From: Sulfurovum sp.
Lineage (GTDB): Bacteria; Campylobacterota; Campylobacteria; Campylobacterales; Sulfurovaceae
DNA length: 12,690 nucleotides
NCBI GenBank assembly: GCA_021159425.1
Contig: JAGGRU010000001.1
Coordinates: 1 to 12,690, forward strand
Direction: 5' to 3'
A model generated the notes under the pieces. It was not told the origin of the DNA, ran no database searches, and was given only the letters and a program-made list of their open reading frames with translations. Positions 1 through 7,596 of this stretch are shown here, in pieces. The position numbers and the translations under genes are program-made. The first letter of the stretch is position 1, and every line of letters starts with the position of its first letter.

Positions 1-466
1 TATACCTGTCATAGCAGCAGGTGGTGTTTGGGATCATGATGATATTGTTAAAATGATGGAGCTGGGTGCATCTGCAGTACAGATGGGGACACGTTTCATA
101 GGTACAGTTGAATGTGATGCCCATGAGAACTTTAAACAGGTTATTCTTGATTCAACAGAAGATACGATCACGCTTCTCAAATCACCTGTAGGGTATCCTG
201 CACGTGGTGTTAAAACACATCTCCAGGAGATGATAGAAGAACATACTGCACCAAAGATAGCCTGTATATCAAACTGTGTTGCACCGTGTAACAGAGGTGA
301 AGAGGCAAAAGTAGTGGGTTACTGTATTGCAGACAGACTCTCTGACGCGTATGACGGAAAGGTAGAAAGTGGACTTTTCTTTACCGGATCAAATGGATAT
401 CGTCTGAATGAGATCATAACAGTGAAAGAGTTAATGAACAAATTGATGGTTGGAGAAGAGTCATAG
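1..466 (+). CDS. Nitronate monooxygenase / FabX-like flavoprotein, C-terminal part (5' end outside window)
   Basis: The reading frame is open from base 2 to the stop at 464-466, so the gene enters from the left; about 154 residues are visible. The family motif of an FMN-binding TIM barrel is clear: IPVIAAGG followed by GASAVQMGTRF (the phosphate-binding end of the barrel) in the first 35 residues. Nitronate monooxygenases oxidise nitronates, but this branch carries an extra C-terminal segment with four cysteines spaced C-x3-C-x3-C-x11-C (263-325). As I recall, Helicobacter pylori FabX, a member of this family that makes unsaturated acyl-ACP, has a [4Fe-4S] cluster in such a tail. I therefore infer a FabX-type fatty-acid enzyme rather than a true nitronate oxidase; FabK-like enoyl-ACP reductase is another possibility. 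The next gene begins 1 base after the stop, so the genes are probably cotranscribed. Family assignment is firm, substrate is not. Confidence 0.88.
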   Translation, partial: IPVIAAGGVWDHDDIVKMMELGASAVQMGTRFIGTVECDAHENFKQVILDSTEDTITLLKSPVGYPARGVKTHLQEMIEEHTAPKIACISNCVAPCNRGEEAKVVGYCIADRLSDAYDGKVESGLFFTGSNGYRLNEIITVKELMNKLMVGEES

Positions 467-467
467 A

Positions 468-1721
468 GTGAAACTGCTTAAGATCTTTCTTTTATTTATT
501 GTCACTTCGACAAGCCTTTTTTCTTCCATCTCTATTTTAAATAAAGTAGAAGTAAAAAAAGGTGAACTGAGATTACAATTCAATAAAGCTTACAATAAAA
601 AACTAATAAAATTTTTTACCTTAGATAACCCTACAAGAAAAGTATTTGATATAAAAAATGCACGTATGGCCAGTAAAAAGCTAGGTAGAAATGTAGAAAG
701 TTCACACTGCCGTTCTATCAGAGTTTCTCAATATAAAAAAAATATTGTCAGAGTGGTTCTTGAGGTAGACAGACCTTATGCCTGTGCTCCTTACAAACCA
801 ATGTTTTCATACAACTCTTATCATATCCCTTTGCCAAAGTATAAAAGCAGCAAAAGGTCAAGTTATGCAAAGAAAAACATCGTAAAAGCAAAAACCAAAA
901 AACTAAAAAACAAAAAAATCAAACAAGCAAAAAAAGTAAAAAAAGTGAAAAGTACTCCGGTCGTACATATTGCTGAGAAAGAAGAACCTTATATTATGCC
1001 TATGGATACAAGTACGCATGTAAGAGGTGGACGCATAGTTATTGATGCAGGGCATGGCGGGCATGACCCAGGTGCCATAGGCGGAGGTAAAAAAGAGAAA
1101 GATCTTGTATTGCAAATTGCCAAACGCTTGGAGAGACAATTGAAAAAACGTGGATATACAGTTTATATGACACGAAAAAATGACCGTTTTTTAAAACTGT
1201 CGCAACGAACACGTATTGCAGATAAAAAAGATGCAAAAGTATTCATTTCTCTTCATGCAAACTCCGTGCCCAAAAGAAAAAGAAATAAAATACACGGGGT
1301 TGAGACATTTTTTTTACAAAATACCAGAGATGCCAGATCTCAACGAATCGCTGCCAGAGAAAATAAAGCAGTACTTAAAGGTGCAGGAAGCAAGTTAAGT
1401 AAAACAGTCATTATTGATTCTGTATTGAATGGACCAAAAATAGTCCAATCAAACAAGTTGGCAATAGATGTGCATAGACGCATCATGACCAATTTGCACA
1501 GTCGATATAAAGATGTCAAAGATGGTGGTGTCAGGAATGCACCATTCTGGGTACTGGTGGGTGCCAGCAGACCGTCAATTTTAGTTGAAGTAGGATATAT
1601 CTCACATCCACGTGAGCGTAAAAGATTGTTTACACCGGCTTATCAGGAACTTCTGGCTAAAGGTATTGCTGAAGGTGTGAATAATTATTTGAATAACAGA
1701 CAAAAAGAGATAGAATTTTAA
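468..1721 (+). CDS. amiC: Exported N-acetylmuramoyl-L-alanine amidase with AMIN-like N-terminal region
   Basis: Zinc amidase that cuts the bond between MurNAc and the stem peptide of peptidoglycan, typically during daughter-cell separation in the periplasm. I chose GTG at 468: a GGAGAAGAG ribosome site at 452-460 sits 7 bases upstream, and this start puts a signal peptide (KLLKIFLLFIVTSTSLFS) at the very N-terminus. A TTG at 450 would add six charged residues and overlap the upstream gene. From the GTG, residues about 22-120 resemble an AMIN-type beta domain, 123-165 are a lysine-rich linker, and 188-410 are the Amidase_3 catalytic domain. Expected zinc ligands are H196 (DAGHGG), E210 (KKEKD) and H263 (SLHAN); E374 (LVEVGY) is the catalytic glutamate. 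The only two cysteines, C81 and C106, lie in the AMIN-like region and could form a disulfide. Length is 417 residues, normal for AmiC-like proteins. The symbol is by family analogy. Confidence 0.93.
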   Translation: MKLLKIFLLFIVTSTSLFSSISILNKVEVKKGELRLQFNKAYNKKLIKFFTLDNPTRKVFDIKNARMASKKLGRNVESSHCRSIRVSQYKKNIVRVVLEVDRPYACAPYKPMFSYNSYHIPLPKYKSSKRSSYAKKNIVKAKTKKLKNKKIKQAKKVKKVKSTPVVHIAEKEEPYIMPMDTSTHVRGGRIVIDAGHGGHDPGAIGGGKKEKDLVLQIAKRLERQLKKRGYTVYMTRKNDRFLKLSQRTRIADKKDAKVFISLHANSVPKRKRNKIHGVETFFLQNTRDARSQRIAARENKAVLKGAGSKLSKTVIIDSVLNGPKIVQSNKLAIDVHRRIMTNLHSRYKDVKDGGVRNAPFWVLVGASRPSILVEVGYISHPRERKRLFTPAYQELLAKGIAEGVNNYLNNRQKEIEF

Positions 1722-1734
1722 AAAGGATAAAAGA

Positions 1735-2508
1735 ATGATGAATATGAAAAAAATATTATTTGGATTTGCCGTACTGTTTTTAATAGTAGGCTGTGGAGGT
1801 CCTGACAGGTCTTCAGATCTTGTAGTGATAGATGCAGGTCATGGTGGTCATGATTCCGGTGCTTTCAGTGGAGGCAAAAAAGAGAAAGACCTGGTGTTGA
1901 AAATTGCCAGGAAGCTCTATAAAGAATTGAAAAGTGAAGGGTACAGGGTTGCTCTTACAAGAAATACAGACAGGTTTTTAAAGCTGGGACAGCGTACAAG
2001 AATTGCAGACCATAAAGATGCAAAAGTATTTATTTCCATCCATGCGAATGCCATTGCAAATAAGAGCCGTTATAATATTGTTGAGGGTGTGGAGACTTAC
2101 TTTTTACAAAAAACGAGAGATGCCAGATCTCAACGTATTGCAACCAGAGAAAATGCTTCAGTGTTGCAAGGTACTGACAAACTAAGTCAGGATGTCATTG
2201 TTGATTCGGTACTTGCGGGTCCCAAGGTCATTCATTCACATAAATTAGCGATCGATGTACAAAACGGTATGATGAAAAGTCTTAACAGTAAGTATAAAGG
2301 TGTGAAAAATGGTGGAGCAAAACCCGGACCTTTTTACATTCTTGTAGGAGCAAGCAGACCTTCCATACTTGTTGAAGTTGGGTATCTTACGAATCCAAAA
2401 GAGCGTGCAAGACTCCATACCTCCGGGTATCAAGATAAAATTGCTGAAGGTATTGCTGCCGGTGTAGGCAGGTATTTGGACAATAGAAAAAGTCAGCAAG
2501 GTTTTTAA
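1735..2508 (+). CDS. Lipoprotein N-acetylmuramoyl-L-alanine amidase (paralogue of the upstream gene)
   Basis: A second Amidase_3 enzyme of 257 residues, predicted to hydrolyse the MurNAc-L-Ala bond. It has a lipoprotein signal: charged start MMNMKK, a hydrophobic run, and the lipobox I-V-G-C with the lipidated Cys at residue 20. The residue after it is Gly, not Asp, so outer-membrane sorting is expected by the usual rule. The catalytic domain begins almost at once (VIDAGHGG, residues 31-38), with no AMIN region or linker. Zinc ligands H36, E50 and H103 and catalytic E214 are all present, so it should be active. By eye it is roughly 60% identical to the upstream catalytic domain, and the genes share identical stretches of DNA, so this is a tandem duplication. 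AAGGA at 1723-1727 lies 7 bases before the ATG; a second ATG follows directly at 1738. The stop overlaps the next start by one base. Confidence 0.93.
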   Translation: MMNMKKILFGFAVLFLIVGCGGPDRSSDLVVIDAGHGGHDSGAFSGGKKEKDLVLKIARKLYKELKSEGYRVALTRNTDRFLKLGQRTRIADHKDAKVFISIHANAIANKSRYNIVEGVETYFLQKTRDARSQRIATRENASVLQGTDKLSQDVIVDSVLAGPKVIHSHKLAIDVQNGMMKSLNSKYKGVKNGGAKPGPFYILVGASRPSILVEVGYLTNPKERARLHTSGYQDKIAEGIAAGVGRYLDNRKSQQGF

Positions 2509-3020
2509 TGAATAAGATAGTTTTAGGTTTTTTAGTGTTAGTGGGATCTGCGGTAGCGGTAGAGTTGGGTAAAACCCCAAGCAGTATAGTACTGGATGGA
2601 GACAATGGTGGCAGAACGGATGGAACTGCATGGAATTCCAAGATGCTCAAGGGAAAGGTACATATACTTTTTTATGTTGACCCGGATGAAAGAAAGCTGA
2701 ATGAACCTTTAATTCAGGCACTGAAAAAGCGTCATTTTGACAGAAAGAAATATGCTTCAGTTGCTATGATAAACCTTGCAGCTACCTGGTTGCCTAATGT
2801 TGTTCTAGAATCTAAACTAGAAGCCAAACAAAAAGAGTTCCCTGACACGATCTATGTGAAAGACAAAAAGAAAGTTTTAGTCAATAAGTGGAATCTTGCA
2901 GATGATAATTCTGATATTCTGGTCTTTGATAAGAGTGGAAAATTGGTCTATAAAAAGTTTGGGAAACTTTCTGCTAAAGAGATCAGTTTTGTATTAGAAC
3001 TCATAGAAAAGAATCTATAA
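2508..3020 (+). CDS. YtfJ-family exported protein of unknown function
   Basis: A 170-residue protein with a signal peptide (MNKIVLGFLVLVGSAVA, likely cut after residue 17). The rest matches the pattern I know for the YtfJ/HI0045 family: WNS followed by LKGKVHILFYV at about 42-57, an alternation of strands and helices typical of a thioredoxin-like fold, a middle ESKLEAKQKEFP stretch, and a C-terminal ILVFDKSGKLVYKKFGKLS segment. It has no cysteine at all, so it cannot be a thiol-disulfide oxidoreductase despite the likely fold; its role in the periplasm is unknown. The ATG at 2508 overlaps the last base of the upstream TAA, and AAGG at 2498-2501 serves as ribosome site, so translation is probably coupled to the lipoprotein amidase. 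That link hints at, but does not prove, an envelope role. It is the last gene of the + strand string; a convergent gene ends 22 bases beyond. Confidence 0.82.
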   Translation: MNKIVLGFLVLVGSAVAVELGKTPSSIVLDGDNGGRTDGTAWNSKMLKGKVHILFYVDPDERKLNEPLIQALKKRHFDRKKYASVAMINLAATWLPNVVLESKLEAKQKEFPDTIYVKDKKKVLVNKWNLADDNSDILVFDKSGKLVYKKFGKLSAKEISFVLELIEKNL

Positions 3021-3042
3021 AAAATATATTATAATTCCGGAT

Positions 3043-4227
3043 TTAAAGATATCTTTTTTTAAACCACAGATAGTAGAGTGCGACAAAGACAAACCCAAAT
3101 CCTAAAACCATAGTAATGCTTTCCAGTGAAATACCGCCTTTGGAGGCATACCCAATGAAGAGAGCAGTGGTAACATTGGAAAGCATGAAGAACATATCAT
3201 TATAGGAGATCACTCTTCCCATATATTTTGCTTCTGTCTCTTCCTGTATGAGCAGATATGTGTATGACCAGAGTGTTGTAATGAAAAACCCTGTTACAAA
3301 CAATGCAATAAGACCTAAATAAAAATTGTACTCCATTTTTGACCATAAAATGATAGCAAATCCCTGCAAGAGAAAGAAATAATGTAAATTTTCTTTGTTA
3401 ATGATCTTCCCTATGATAAATGGTCCTATCATTAGACCTACTGCCCTGGTCGCATTCATCAGTCCTATGGTCAAAGGTACAGCAATGATCTCTTTGTATT
3501 GAAAATCTGCGAGCAGGGTAATGAGTGCATCAAAAGAGGTGAGTCCAATAGCCGCATGCAGAAAGATAAGGTGGAGTATCTTTTTTCTTGACTTCAGATA
3601 GTTAAATCCATCTTTGAACATTTGCCAGTTTGAGTCTGTATGTACAGCTTTTTCAAGTGATAATTTGAGTCCAAGTAACAGTAGAGCCGCAATGCTATAA
3701 AGAACAGCATCGATGATGAATGCTGCATCATAACCTACATAATAAGTGATTATCCCACCGACTGCCATACCTGAGGCATAAGATAAAGACCAGATGATAG
3801 AATGGATCTCATTGGTGTTTTTCAGCATTTCACCTTTTACGATCTTTGGGAAAAGTGCCATCTCTGCAGAGAAGAGCAGGGAAGCAGCGGAGGATCGAAT
3901 AAAAATAAGGAGCATTAGTACCCAGACATACTCCAGTGAATTGATAAATGTAAAACTTAAAGTCATAGCTATTTCAATAAGCAGCAGTGTCATCATAAGT
4001 TTTTTAAAGTCAACGCGGTCTATGATAATACCGATAACAGGAGCCAGGATGACAGCAGGTAACATTGCCATAGCAGCCGTGAAAGCAATGGTGATAGCAT
4101 CTGCCCCATAAGCAACGATCATAGAGAAGATGGCTACTTGTGAAAACCATGTTCCAAAGTAAGAGATGAGTTGTATGAGTGAAAGTCTGGCGATCACCGG
4201 ATGTTTAAGTGTTTCCAGGTATCCCAT
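3043..4227 (-). CDS. Major facilitator superfamily (MFS) transporter
   Basis: An integral inner-membrane protein of 394 residues with about 12 hydrophobic segments, the usual length for MFS carriers. The loop between helices 2 and 3 carries an MFS motif A remnant, G-x3-D-R (residues 66-71, followed by VDFKK), and the loop after helix 10 carries a KYMGRVISYNDM stretch like the GRV motif of the MFS_3 / EntS-type exporters. A charged cytoplasmic loop (about 190-217) separates the two halves. The substrate cannot be read from sequence; a drug, siderophore or metabolite exporter is the family-level guess. The start codon lies 2 bases after the stop of the MoCF-domain gene, without a clear ribosome site of its own, which suggests translational coupling. 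The gene ends 22 bases from the convergent YtfJ-family gene. No missing segment or frameshift is evident. Confidence 0.87.
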   Translation of the reverse strand: MGYLETLKHPVIARLSLIQLISYFGTWFSQVAIFSMIVAYGADAITIAFTAAMAMLPAVILAPVIGIIIDRVDFKKLMMTLLLIEIAMTLSFTFINSLEYVWVLMLLIFIRSSAASLLFSAEMALFPKIVKGEMLKNTNEIHSIIWSLSYASGMAVGGIITYYVGYDAAFIIDAVLYSIAALLLLGLKLSLEKAVHTDSNWQMFKDGFNYLKSRKKILHLIFLHAAIGLTSFDALITLLADFQYKEIIAVPLTIGLMNATRAVGLMIGPFIIGKIINKENLHYFFLLQGFAIILWSKMEYNFYLGLIALFVTGFFITTLWSYTYLLIQEETEAKYMGRVISYNDMFFMLSNVTTALFIGYASKGGISLESITMVLGFGFVFVALYYLWFKKRYL

Positions 4228-4229
4228 TA

Positions 4230-4988
4230 TTAATCATTGTTCTCATCATGCAGACCGTAGACTATCTCTTTTTTATCAAGTGTCTCTACATACATTTGAA
4301 AGGCTTGAAGAGCCAATTTTTCATTATGTGATGCGACAGAAATAGAAACTCTCCATCCGTCAGAATATAGTTTAGGCAAAGAAGAGAATTCCACATCATT
4401 AGGCATCTTCTCCATGACTTCAATGAGTTCATTTTCCTTACATAAAGCAGTGAGTGTATGACGATAATACTCTTTTTTATTGGGAATTAATTTTTCTAAA
4501 ATAACCTCTACCATAGGATGACTCATTTCCGGAAAACCGGGCATAAAAAAGAAACGTTCATCTAAAGAGAATGCAGGCATTTTGTTCACAGGGTTATCTA
4601 AAAGTTTCGCACCTTTTGGAAGTTCTGCCATCTTAATAGGATGTGGGTAGGCATTTTCACCTAATTTGTTTTCTATGATCTCTTTTGCTTCTTTATGTAC
4701 AGAAAGATTACCGTCTTTCAGTGCAATAGCAGCACACTTTCTAGTATAGTCATCAGGAGTAGACCCTATACCGCCAAAAGAAAAAAGTACAGGGTTTGGC
4801 TGAGATGCGATGAATTTAATAGTCTGCACAATAAGTGCCGGGTCATCCTCAATAATGAAAGAACCCGAAAGCTTATGCCCTTTTTTCATAAGAGCTTTGC
4901 TCACAAAGTCAAAGTGTTTGTCTGTTCTGCGACGGTTAAGGATCTCTGTACCGATGATGAGGGTGAAAAAAGAGGGAGATGAATGCAT
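4230..4988 (-). CDS. MoCF/molybdopterin-binding domain protein, CinA N-terminal-like
   Basis: A 252-residue protein with the molybdopterin-binding (MoCF) fold found in MogA, MoeA and the N-terminal half of CinA. Seen motifs: IIGTEIL at residues 11-17 (the CinA GTELL site), FGGIGSTPDDYTR at 71-83 (matching GGLGPTPDD), and MPGFPEM at 149-155 (matching the PGVPSEM loop). The C-terminal pyrophosphatase/deamidase domain of full-length CinA is absent; residues about 170-252 look like the small accessory domain that follows MoCF in CinA. Substrate is unknown; a nucleotide-sugar/ADP-ribose-type pyrophosphatase or a pterin-linked role are family possibilities. I set the start at 4988 because AGGAAA (5000-4995) lies 6 bases upstream; an in-frame ATG at 5021 exists but falls inside a repeat hairpin and adds 11 unconserved-looking residues. 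It lies between rpoD and the MFS gene, 2 bases from the latter. Confidence 0.85.
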   Translation of the reverse strand: MHSSPSFFTLIIGTEILNRRRTDKHFDFVSKALMKKGHKLSGSFIIEDDPALIVQTIKFIASQPNPVLFSFGGIGSTPDDYTRKCAAIALKDGNLSVHKEAKEIIENKLGENAYPHPIKMAELPKGAKLLDNPVNKMPAFSLDERFFFMPGFPEMSHPMVEVILEKLIPNKKEYYRHTLTALCKENELIEVMEKMPNDVEFSSLPKLYSDGWRVSISVASHNEKLALQAFQMYVETLDKKEIVYGLHDENND

Positions 4989-5006
4989 TTGTGCTTTCCT
5001 AAATAT

Positions 5007-5079
5007 GTAGGGTCGGTTCACCGACCAAAATATAAGGTCGATAAATGCCCAAAGGAAATACCTTTAGGTGCGACCCTAC
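5007..5079. repeat. Family B REP-like inverted pair (GTAG heads) between rpoD and the MoCF gene
   Basis: Two GTAG-headed palindromes face each other. On the + strand GTAG (5007-5010) is followed by GGTCGG-TTCA-CCGACC (5011-5026), a perfect 6-bp stem. On the - strand GTAG (5079-5076) is followed by GGTCG (5075-5071), and the matching CGACC is at 5040-5036. Between these arms is a second hairpin of 8 pairs with one wobble, CCTAAAGG / CCTTTGGG with a 5-base loop (5068-5048). The outer 9 bases, GTAGGGTCG and CGACCCTAC, are perfect inverted repeats. A tetranucleotide head next to an imperfect palindrome is the classic REP layout recognised by RAYT-type transposases. The element starts 2 bases after the rpoD stop codon, so it may also stabilise or end the rpoD message, though there is no T-tract. 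Confidence 0.75.
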
Positions 5080-5081
5080 GT

Positions 5082-6941
5082 TTATTCTTCTATATAATTT
5101 TTAAGTTTTCTACCCACTTTAGGGTGTTTAAGTTTCTTAATAGCAGAAGATTCTATCTGTCTTACTCTTTCACGTGTGACTGAGAGTTCTTTACCGATCT
5201 CTTCAAGTGTTCTGTCACTTTCATCTTCCAAAAGACCAAAACGCATACGGATAACTGCTTTTTCTCTTTCGTTAAGCTGGTCAAGGACTTCATCTATCTG
5301 GTTGTTAAGATCATCTTTAAGGACTACATCTGTTGGTGAAAGCGTTGTTTTATCTTCAATAAAGTCACCAAATCTACCATCATCTTCATCACCTACCGGT
5401 GTTTCAAGCGAAACTGGCTCTTTTGTGATCTTGATGACATTTTTCACTTTATCTACAGAAAGTCCTACCTCTTCCGCGATCGTATCGAGATCCGGCTCTT
5501 TTCCTGTTTCCTGAAGGTGTTTTCTTATGATCTTGTTAATGCGGTTAATTGTTTCGATCATATGAATAGGAATACGGATCGTTCTTGCCTGATCTGCAAT
5601 GGCACGGGAGATAGCCTGACGTATCCACCATGTTGCGTATGTGGAAAATTTGTAACCTTTTTCATACTCAAATTTATCAACCGCTTTCATAAGACCGATG
5701 TTACCCTCTTGGATAAGGTCAAGGAATGGTAGCCCTCTGTTTGTATAACGCTTGGCAATAGAGACAACCAGTCTAAGGTTTGACTTTGCCATACGTGTTT
5801 TCGCTACTTCAGATTTTGCTTTACCCTGACGTATCTGATTTAGAATATCTTTAAGTTTCTCTTCTGAAAGGTCAAAACTGCCTTTGCTTGCTTCTCTTGT
5901 TTCAAAGAGTTTTTTAATTTCAACATAAGTACTTACCATCGTAGTCTCAGGAACAGAATCAATAATGTCATCTTTATCCATATTGATGATGTTATTTAAG
6001 ATCTTTTGGTGGTTTTCTTTTAACATGTCATTGAAAAGGGGAAGTTTATATTCCAGTCTTTTTAACTCTTTATCGAAACTGTCATCAGAGGTAAGAGCAG
6101 TTTCCATTGCTTTTACAAGTTCATTGATGAGTTTGGATGTTGGACCAAGGTCTAGAAGAGATGCTTTAAGCTGCTCTTTTTTGAATGCGATCTTAAGACG
6201 TTCATGAAGTACTTTAACAGGATCAGTTTCTGTCTTCATAAAAGTATCAAGTTCATCACGGGATTTCATCCACTCTTTTTTTGCTTTTTCAAGTTTTTTA
6301 AAACTTTCAATGACCTGTTTCACTCTTTTATTGTCTTTGGGTGCTTCTTTTACCTTCTCTACAGTAGACTCACCGGTACTCTCTTCTTTATCATCTGCTG
6401 CTTCGACTTTTTCATCTTCAAAACTTTTAAACAGTTCTTTTACACGTCTTTCACGATTAAGCAAGGGTTCTTTATAGTTAAGGATGTAGCCGATGAGGTA
6501 AGGTACAGAACAGATAGCATCGATGATGATATCTTCACCCTCTTCAATACGCATAGAGAGATCAACCTCTTCTTCTTTTGTAAGAAGTGGTATTTTTCCC
6601 ATTTCACGAAGGTACATTCTCACAGGAGAATCAGAACGGCTCCACTCTAGAAGTTCTTTTTCTTTATGAAGATCAAACTCATCTTCTTCTCCACCTTCCG
6701 CACGTTTTTTCCTTGCTTCTTCTCTTCTTTTTGCTTCTTTTTCTGTAAGGAATTTTGCAAATTCAGAAGCAGATATCACTTCTGTTTTAGCATCTGTTGT
6801 AAATTTGTGGATCTTTTTTGCCTGTGCAGCTGTAGGCTGTTTGTTAAATTCTTTTGCAATGTTTTCAAGCGTAACAACATCACCTTTTTTCTTGGACTTA
6901 AATAACGCCTCTACATTCTTCATACTGTCTTTTGCTGCCAT
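5082..6941 (-). CDS. rpoD: RNA polymerase primary sigma factor (sigma-70)
   Basis: The housekeeping sigma factor, which brings RNA polymerase to promoters. All regions appear in order in 619 residues: a region 1.1-like N-terminus (about 8-68) followed by a charged segment, region 1.2 ([16 protein letters not shown], 105-120), a long variable insert (about 140-375, with an acidic stretch near 175-200), region 2 ([20 protein letters not shown], 389-408; [14 protein letters not shown], 435-448, which melts and reads the -10), region 3 (about 455-530), and region 4 ([15 protein letters not shown], 556-570; helix-turn-helix [20 protein letters not shown], 578-597, which reads the -35). The ATG at 6941 has AAGGAT (6951-6946) just upstream. 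Length and insert fit Campylobacterota RpoD. It is transcribed away from leuD, and its stop codon directly adjoins a REP-like pair. No truncation or frameshift is seen. Confidence 0.98.
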   Translation of the reverse strand: MAAKDSMKNVEALFKSKKKGDVVTLENIAKEFNKQPTAAQAKKIHKFTTDAKTEVISASEFAKFLTEKEAKRREEARKKRAEGGEEDEFDLHKEKELLEWSRSDSPVRMYLREMGKIPLLTKEEEVDLSMRIEEGEDIIIDAICSVPYLIGYILNYKEPLLNRERRVKELFKSFEDEKVEAADDKEESTGESTVEKVKEAPKDNKRVKQVIESFKKLEKAKKEWMKSRDELDTFMKTETDPVKVLHERLKIAFKKEQLKASLLDLGPTSKLINELVKAMETALTSDDSFDKELKRLEYKLPLFNDMLKENHQKILNNIINMDKDDIIDSVPETTMVSTYVEIKKLFETREASKGSFDLSEEKLKDILNQIRQGKAKSEVAKTRMAKSNLRLVVSIAKRYTNRGLPFLDLIQEGNIGLMKAVDKFEYEKGYKFSTYATWWIRQAISRAIADQARTIRIPIHMIETINRINKIIRKHLQETGKEPDLDTIAEEVGLSVDKVKNVIKITKEPVSLETPVGDEDDGRFGDFIEDKTTLSPTDVVLKDDLNNQIDEVLDQLNEREKAVIRMRFGLLEDESDRTLEEIGKELSVTRERVRQIESSAIKKLKHPKVGRKLKNYIEE

Positions 6942-6957
6942 TTTAATCCTTGGTTTT

Positions 6958-6974
6958 TGAGGTGAACTTCCTCA
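6958..6974 (-). other. Small inverted repeat in the predicted rpoD leader
   Basis: TGAGG (6958-6962) and CCTCA (6970-6974) can pair in a 5-bp stem with a 7-base loop. On the rpoD transcript it would sit 6 bases upstream of the ribosome site and downstream of the predicted -10. This could tune rpoD translation or be a protein-binding site, but a 5-bp stem arises easily by chance. Confidence 0.25.
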
Positions 6975-6990
6975 GATATAATTAAGGTGG

Positions 6991-6996
6991 ATTATA
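6991..6996 (-). promoter_or_regulatory. Predicted -10 box of the rpoD promoter
   Basis: Reading the - strand, a perfect TATAAT (6996 to 6991) is preceded by an A/T-rich stretch without an obvious -35 box, as is common for sigma-70 promoters of Campylobacterota. Transcription would start near 6984, giving a leader of roughly 43 bases before the rpoD ATG. Confidence 0.55.
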
Positions 6997-7039
6997 CCGA
7001 AATTTTCTTACTTTTTGCTACTATATTTGGTAAATTTTA

Positions 7040-7055
7040 TTTTTTTAGCTATAAT
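7040..7055 (+). promoter_or_regulatory. Predicted leuD-leuB promoter (T-tract plus TATAAT)
   Basis: A perfect TATAAT at 7050-7055 follows a run of T (7040-7046) and further T-rich blocks at about 7024-7039, the periodic T-rich pattern that replaces the -35 box in Campylobacterota promoters. The start of transcription would lie near 7062, leaving about 38 leader bases before the leuD start codon; that space is too short for a leader-peptide attenuator. Confidence 0.6.
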
Positions 7056-7100
7056 CGCGAAAATTTTAAGAGGATTTAATTCTCTATATGAAGGAATACT

Positions 7101-7595
7101 TTGCAAGGTAAAGTTTGGAAATTTGGCGATAATATCGATACAGATCTGATCATCGCAGCAAGATATCTTAATACATCTGAGCCATCTGAGTTGGCTAAAT
7201 ACGTGATGGAAGATGCAGACCCTGAGTTTGTTTCTAAAATGAAAGTGGGTGACATTATTGTTGCAGGTGAGAATTTTGGTTGTGGTTCAAGTCGTGAACA
7301 TGCACCTATCGCACTTAAAGCAGCAGGTGTATCTGCAATTATAGCTCCTACATTCGCACGTATATTTTATAGAAATGCGTTTAATATGGGACTGCCTATT
7401 TTTGAGCTTGAAGAAGCAGCAGAGATAAATGAAGGTGATACAGTAAGAGTAGATATGGATGCGGGAGAAGTAATCAATGTTTCTCAGGCTAAAATATATA
7501 AGTTTTCACCTATCCCGGAGTTTATGCAAGAGTTGGTAGATGCAGGCGGGTTGATTGAATTCGCAAAAAAAGAAATAGAAGAGAAGGCAAAATAG
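7101..7595 (+). CDS. leuD: 3-isopropylmalate dehydratase small subunit
   Basis: Small subunit of isopropylmalate isomerase, which with LeuC converts 2- to 3-isopropylmalate in leucine synthesis in the cytoplasm. At 164 residues it is the short, archaeal/homoaconitase-like LeuD type. The aconitase swivel-domain signatures are plain: [15 protein letters not shown] (9-23), [14 protein letters not shown] (56-69, the substrate-binding loop) and the [20 protein letters not shown] stretch (80-99). The start is TTG at 7101: AAGGA (7091-7095) lies 5 bases upstream, no in-frame ATG precedes it, and family members begin MQGKVWKFG. The rare start codon may lower expression. leuB starts one base after the stop, so they form an operon with the promoter at about 7050. 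The large subunit gene leuC is not in the window. Confidence 0.96.
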   Translation: MQGKVWKFGDNIDTDLIIAARYLNTSEPSELAKYVMEDADPEFVSKMKVGDIIVAGENFGCGSSREHAPIALKAAGVSAIIAPTFARIFYRNAFNMGLPIFELEEAAEINEGDTVRVDMDAGEVINVSQAKIYKFSPIPEFMQELVDAGGLIEFAKKEIEEKAK

Positions 7596-7596
7596 T

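Noticed and set aside
450..467. TTG start of the first amidase at 450
   Set aside because: It overlaps the upstream coding end and puts charged residues before the signal peptide; the GTG at 468 has the better ribosome-site spacing.
1216..2185. Two similar short + strand frames (1216-1398 and 2003-2185) that look like a repeated small protein
   Set aside because: Both are out-of-frame readings of the duplicated amidase genes; their similarity simply reflects the duplication.
3021..3063. Bidirectional terminator between the convergent genes
   Set aside because: There is a T-run at 3054-3060, but the possible stems are AT-only (TTTAAA, AAAGATATCTTT) with no stable GC-containing hairpin and usable loop.
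4989..5021. Longer MoCF protein starting at the ATG at 5021
   Set aside because: That ATG lies inside the family B hairpin; the ATG at 4988 has a proper AGGAAA ribosome site and leaves the expected N-terminus.
5176..6905. Several + strand open frames opposite rpoD (for example 6204-6650)
   Set aside because: They are Phe/Ser-rich readings of the antisense of the unmistakable rpoD gene, have no ribosome sites and resemble no family.
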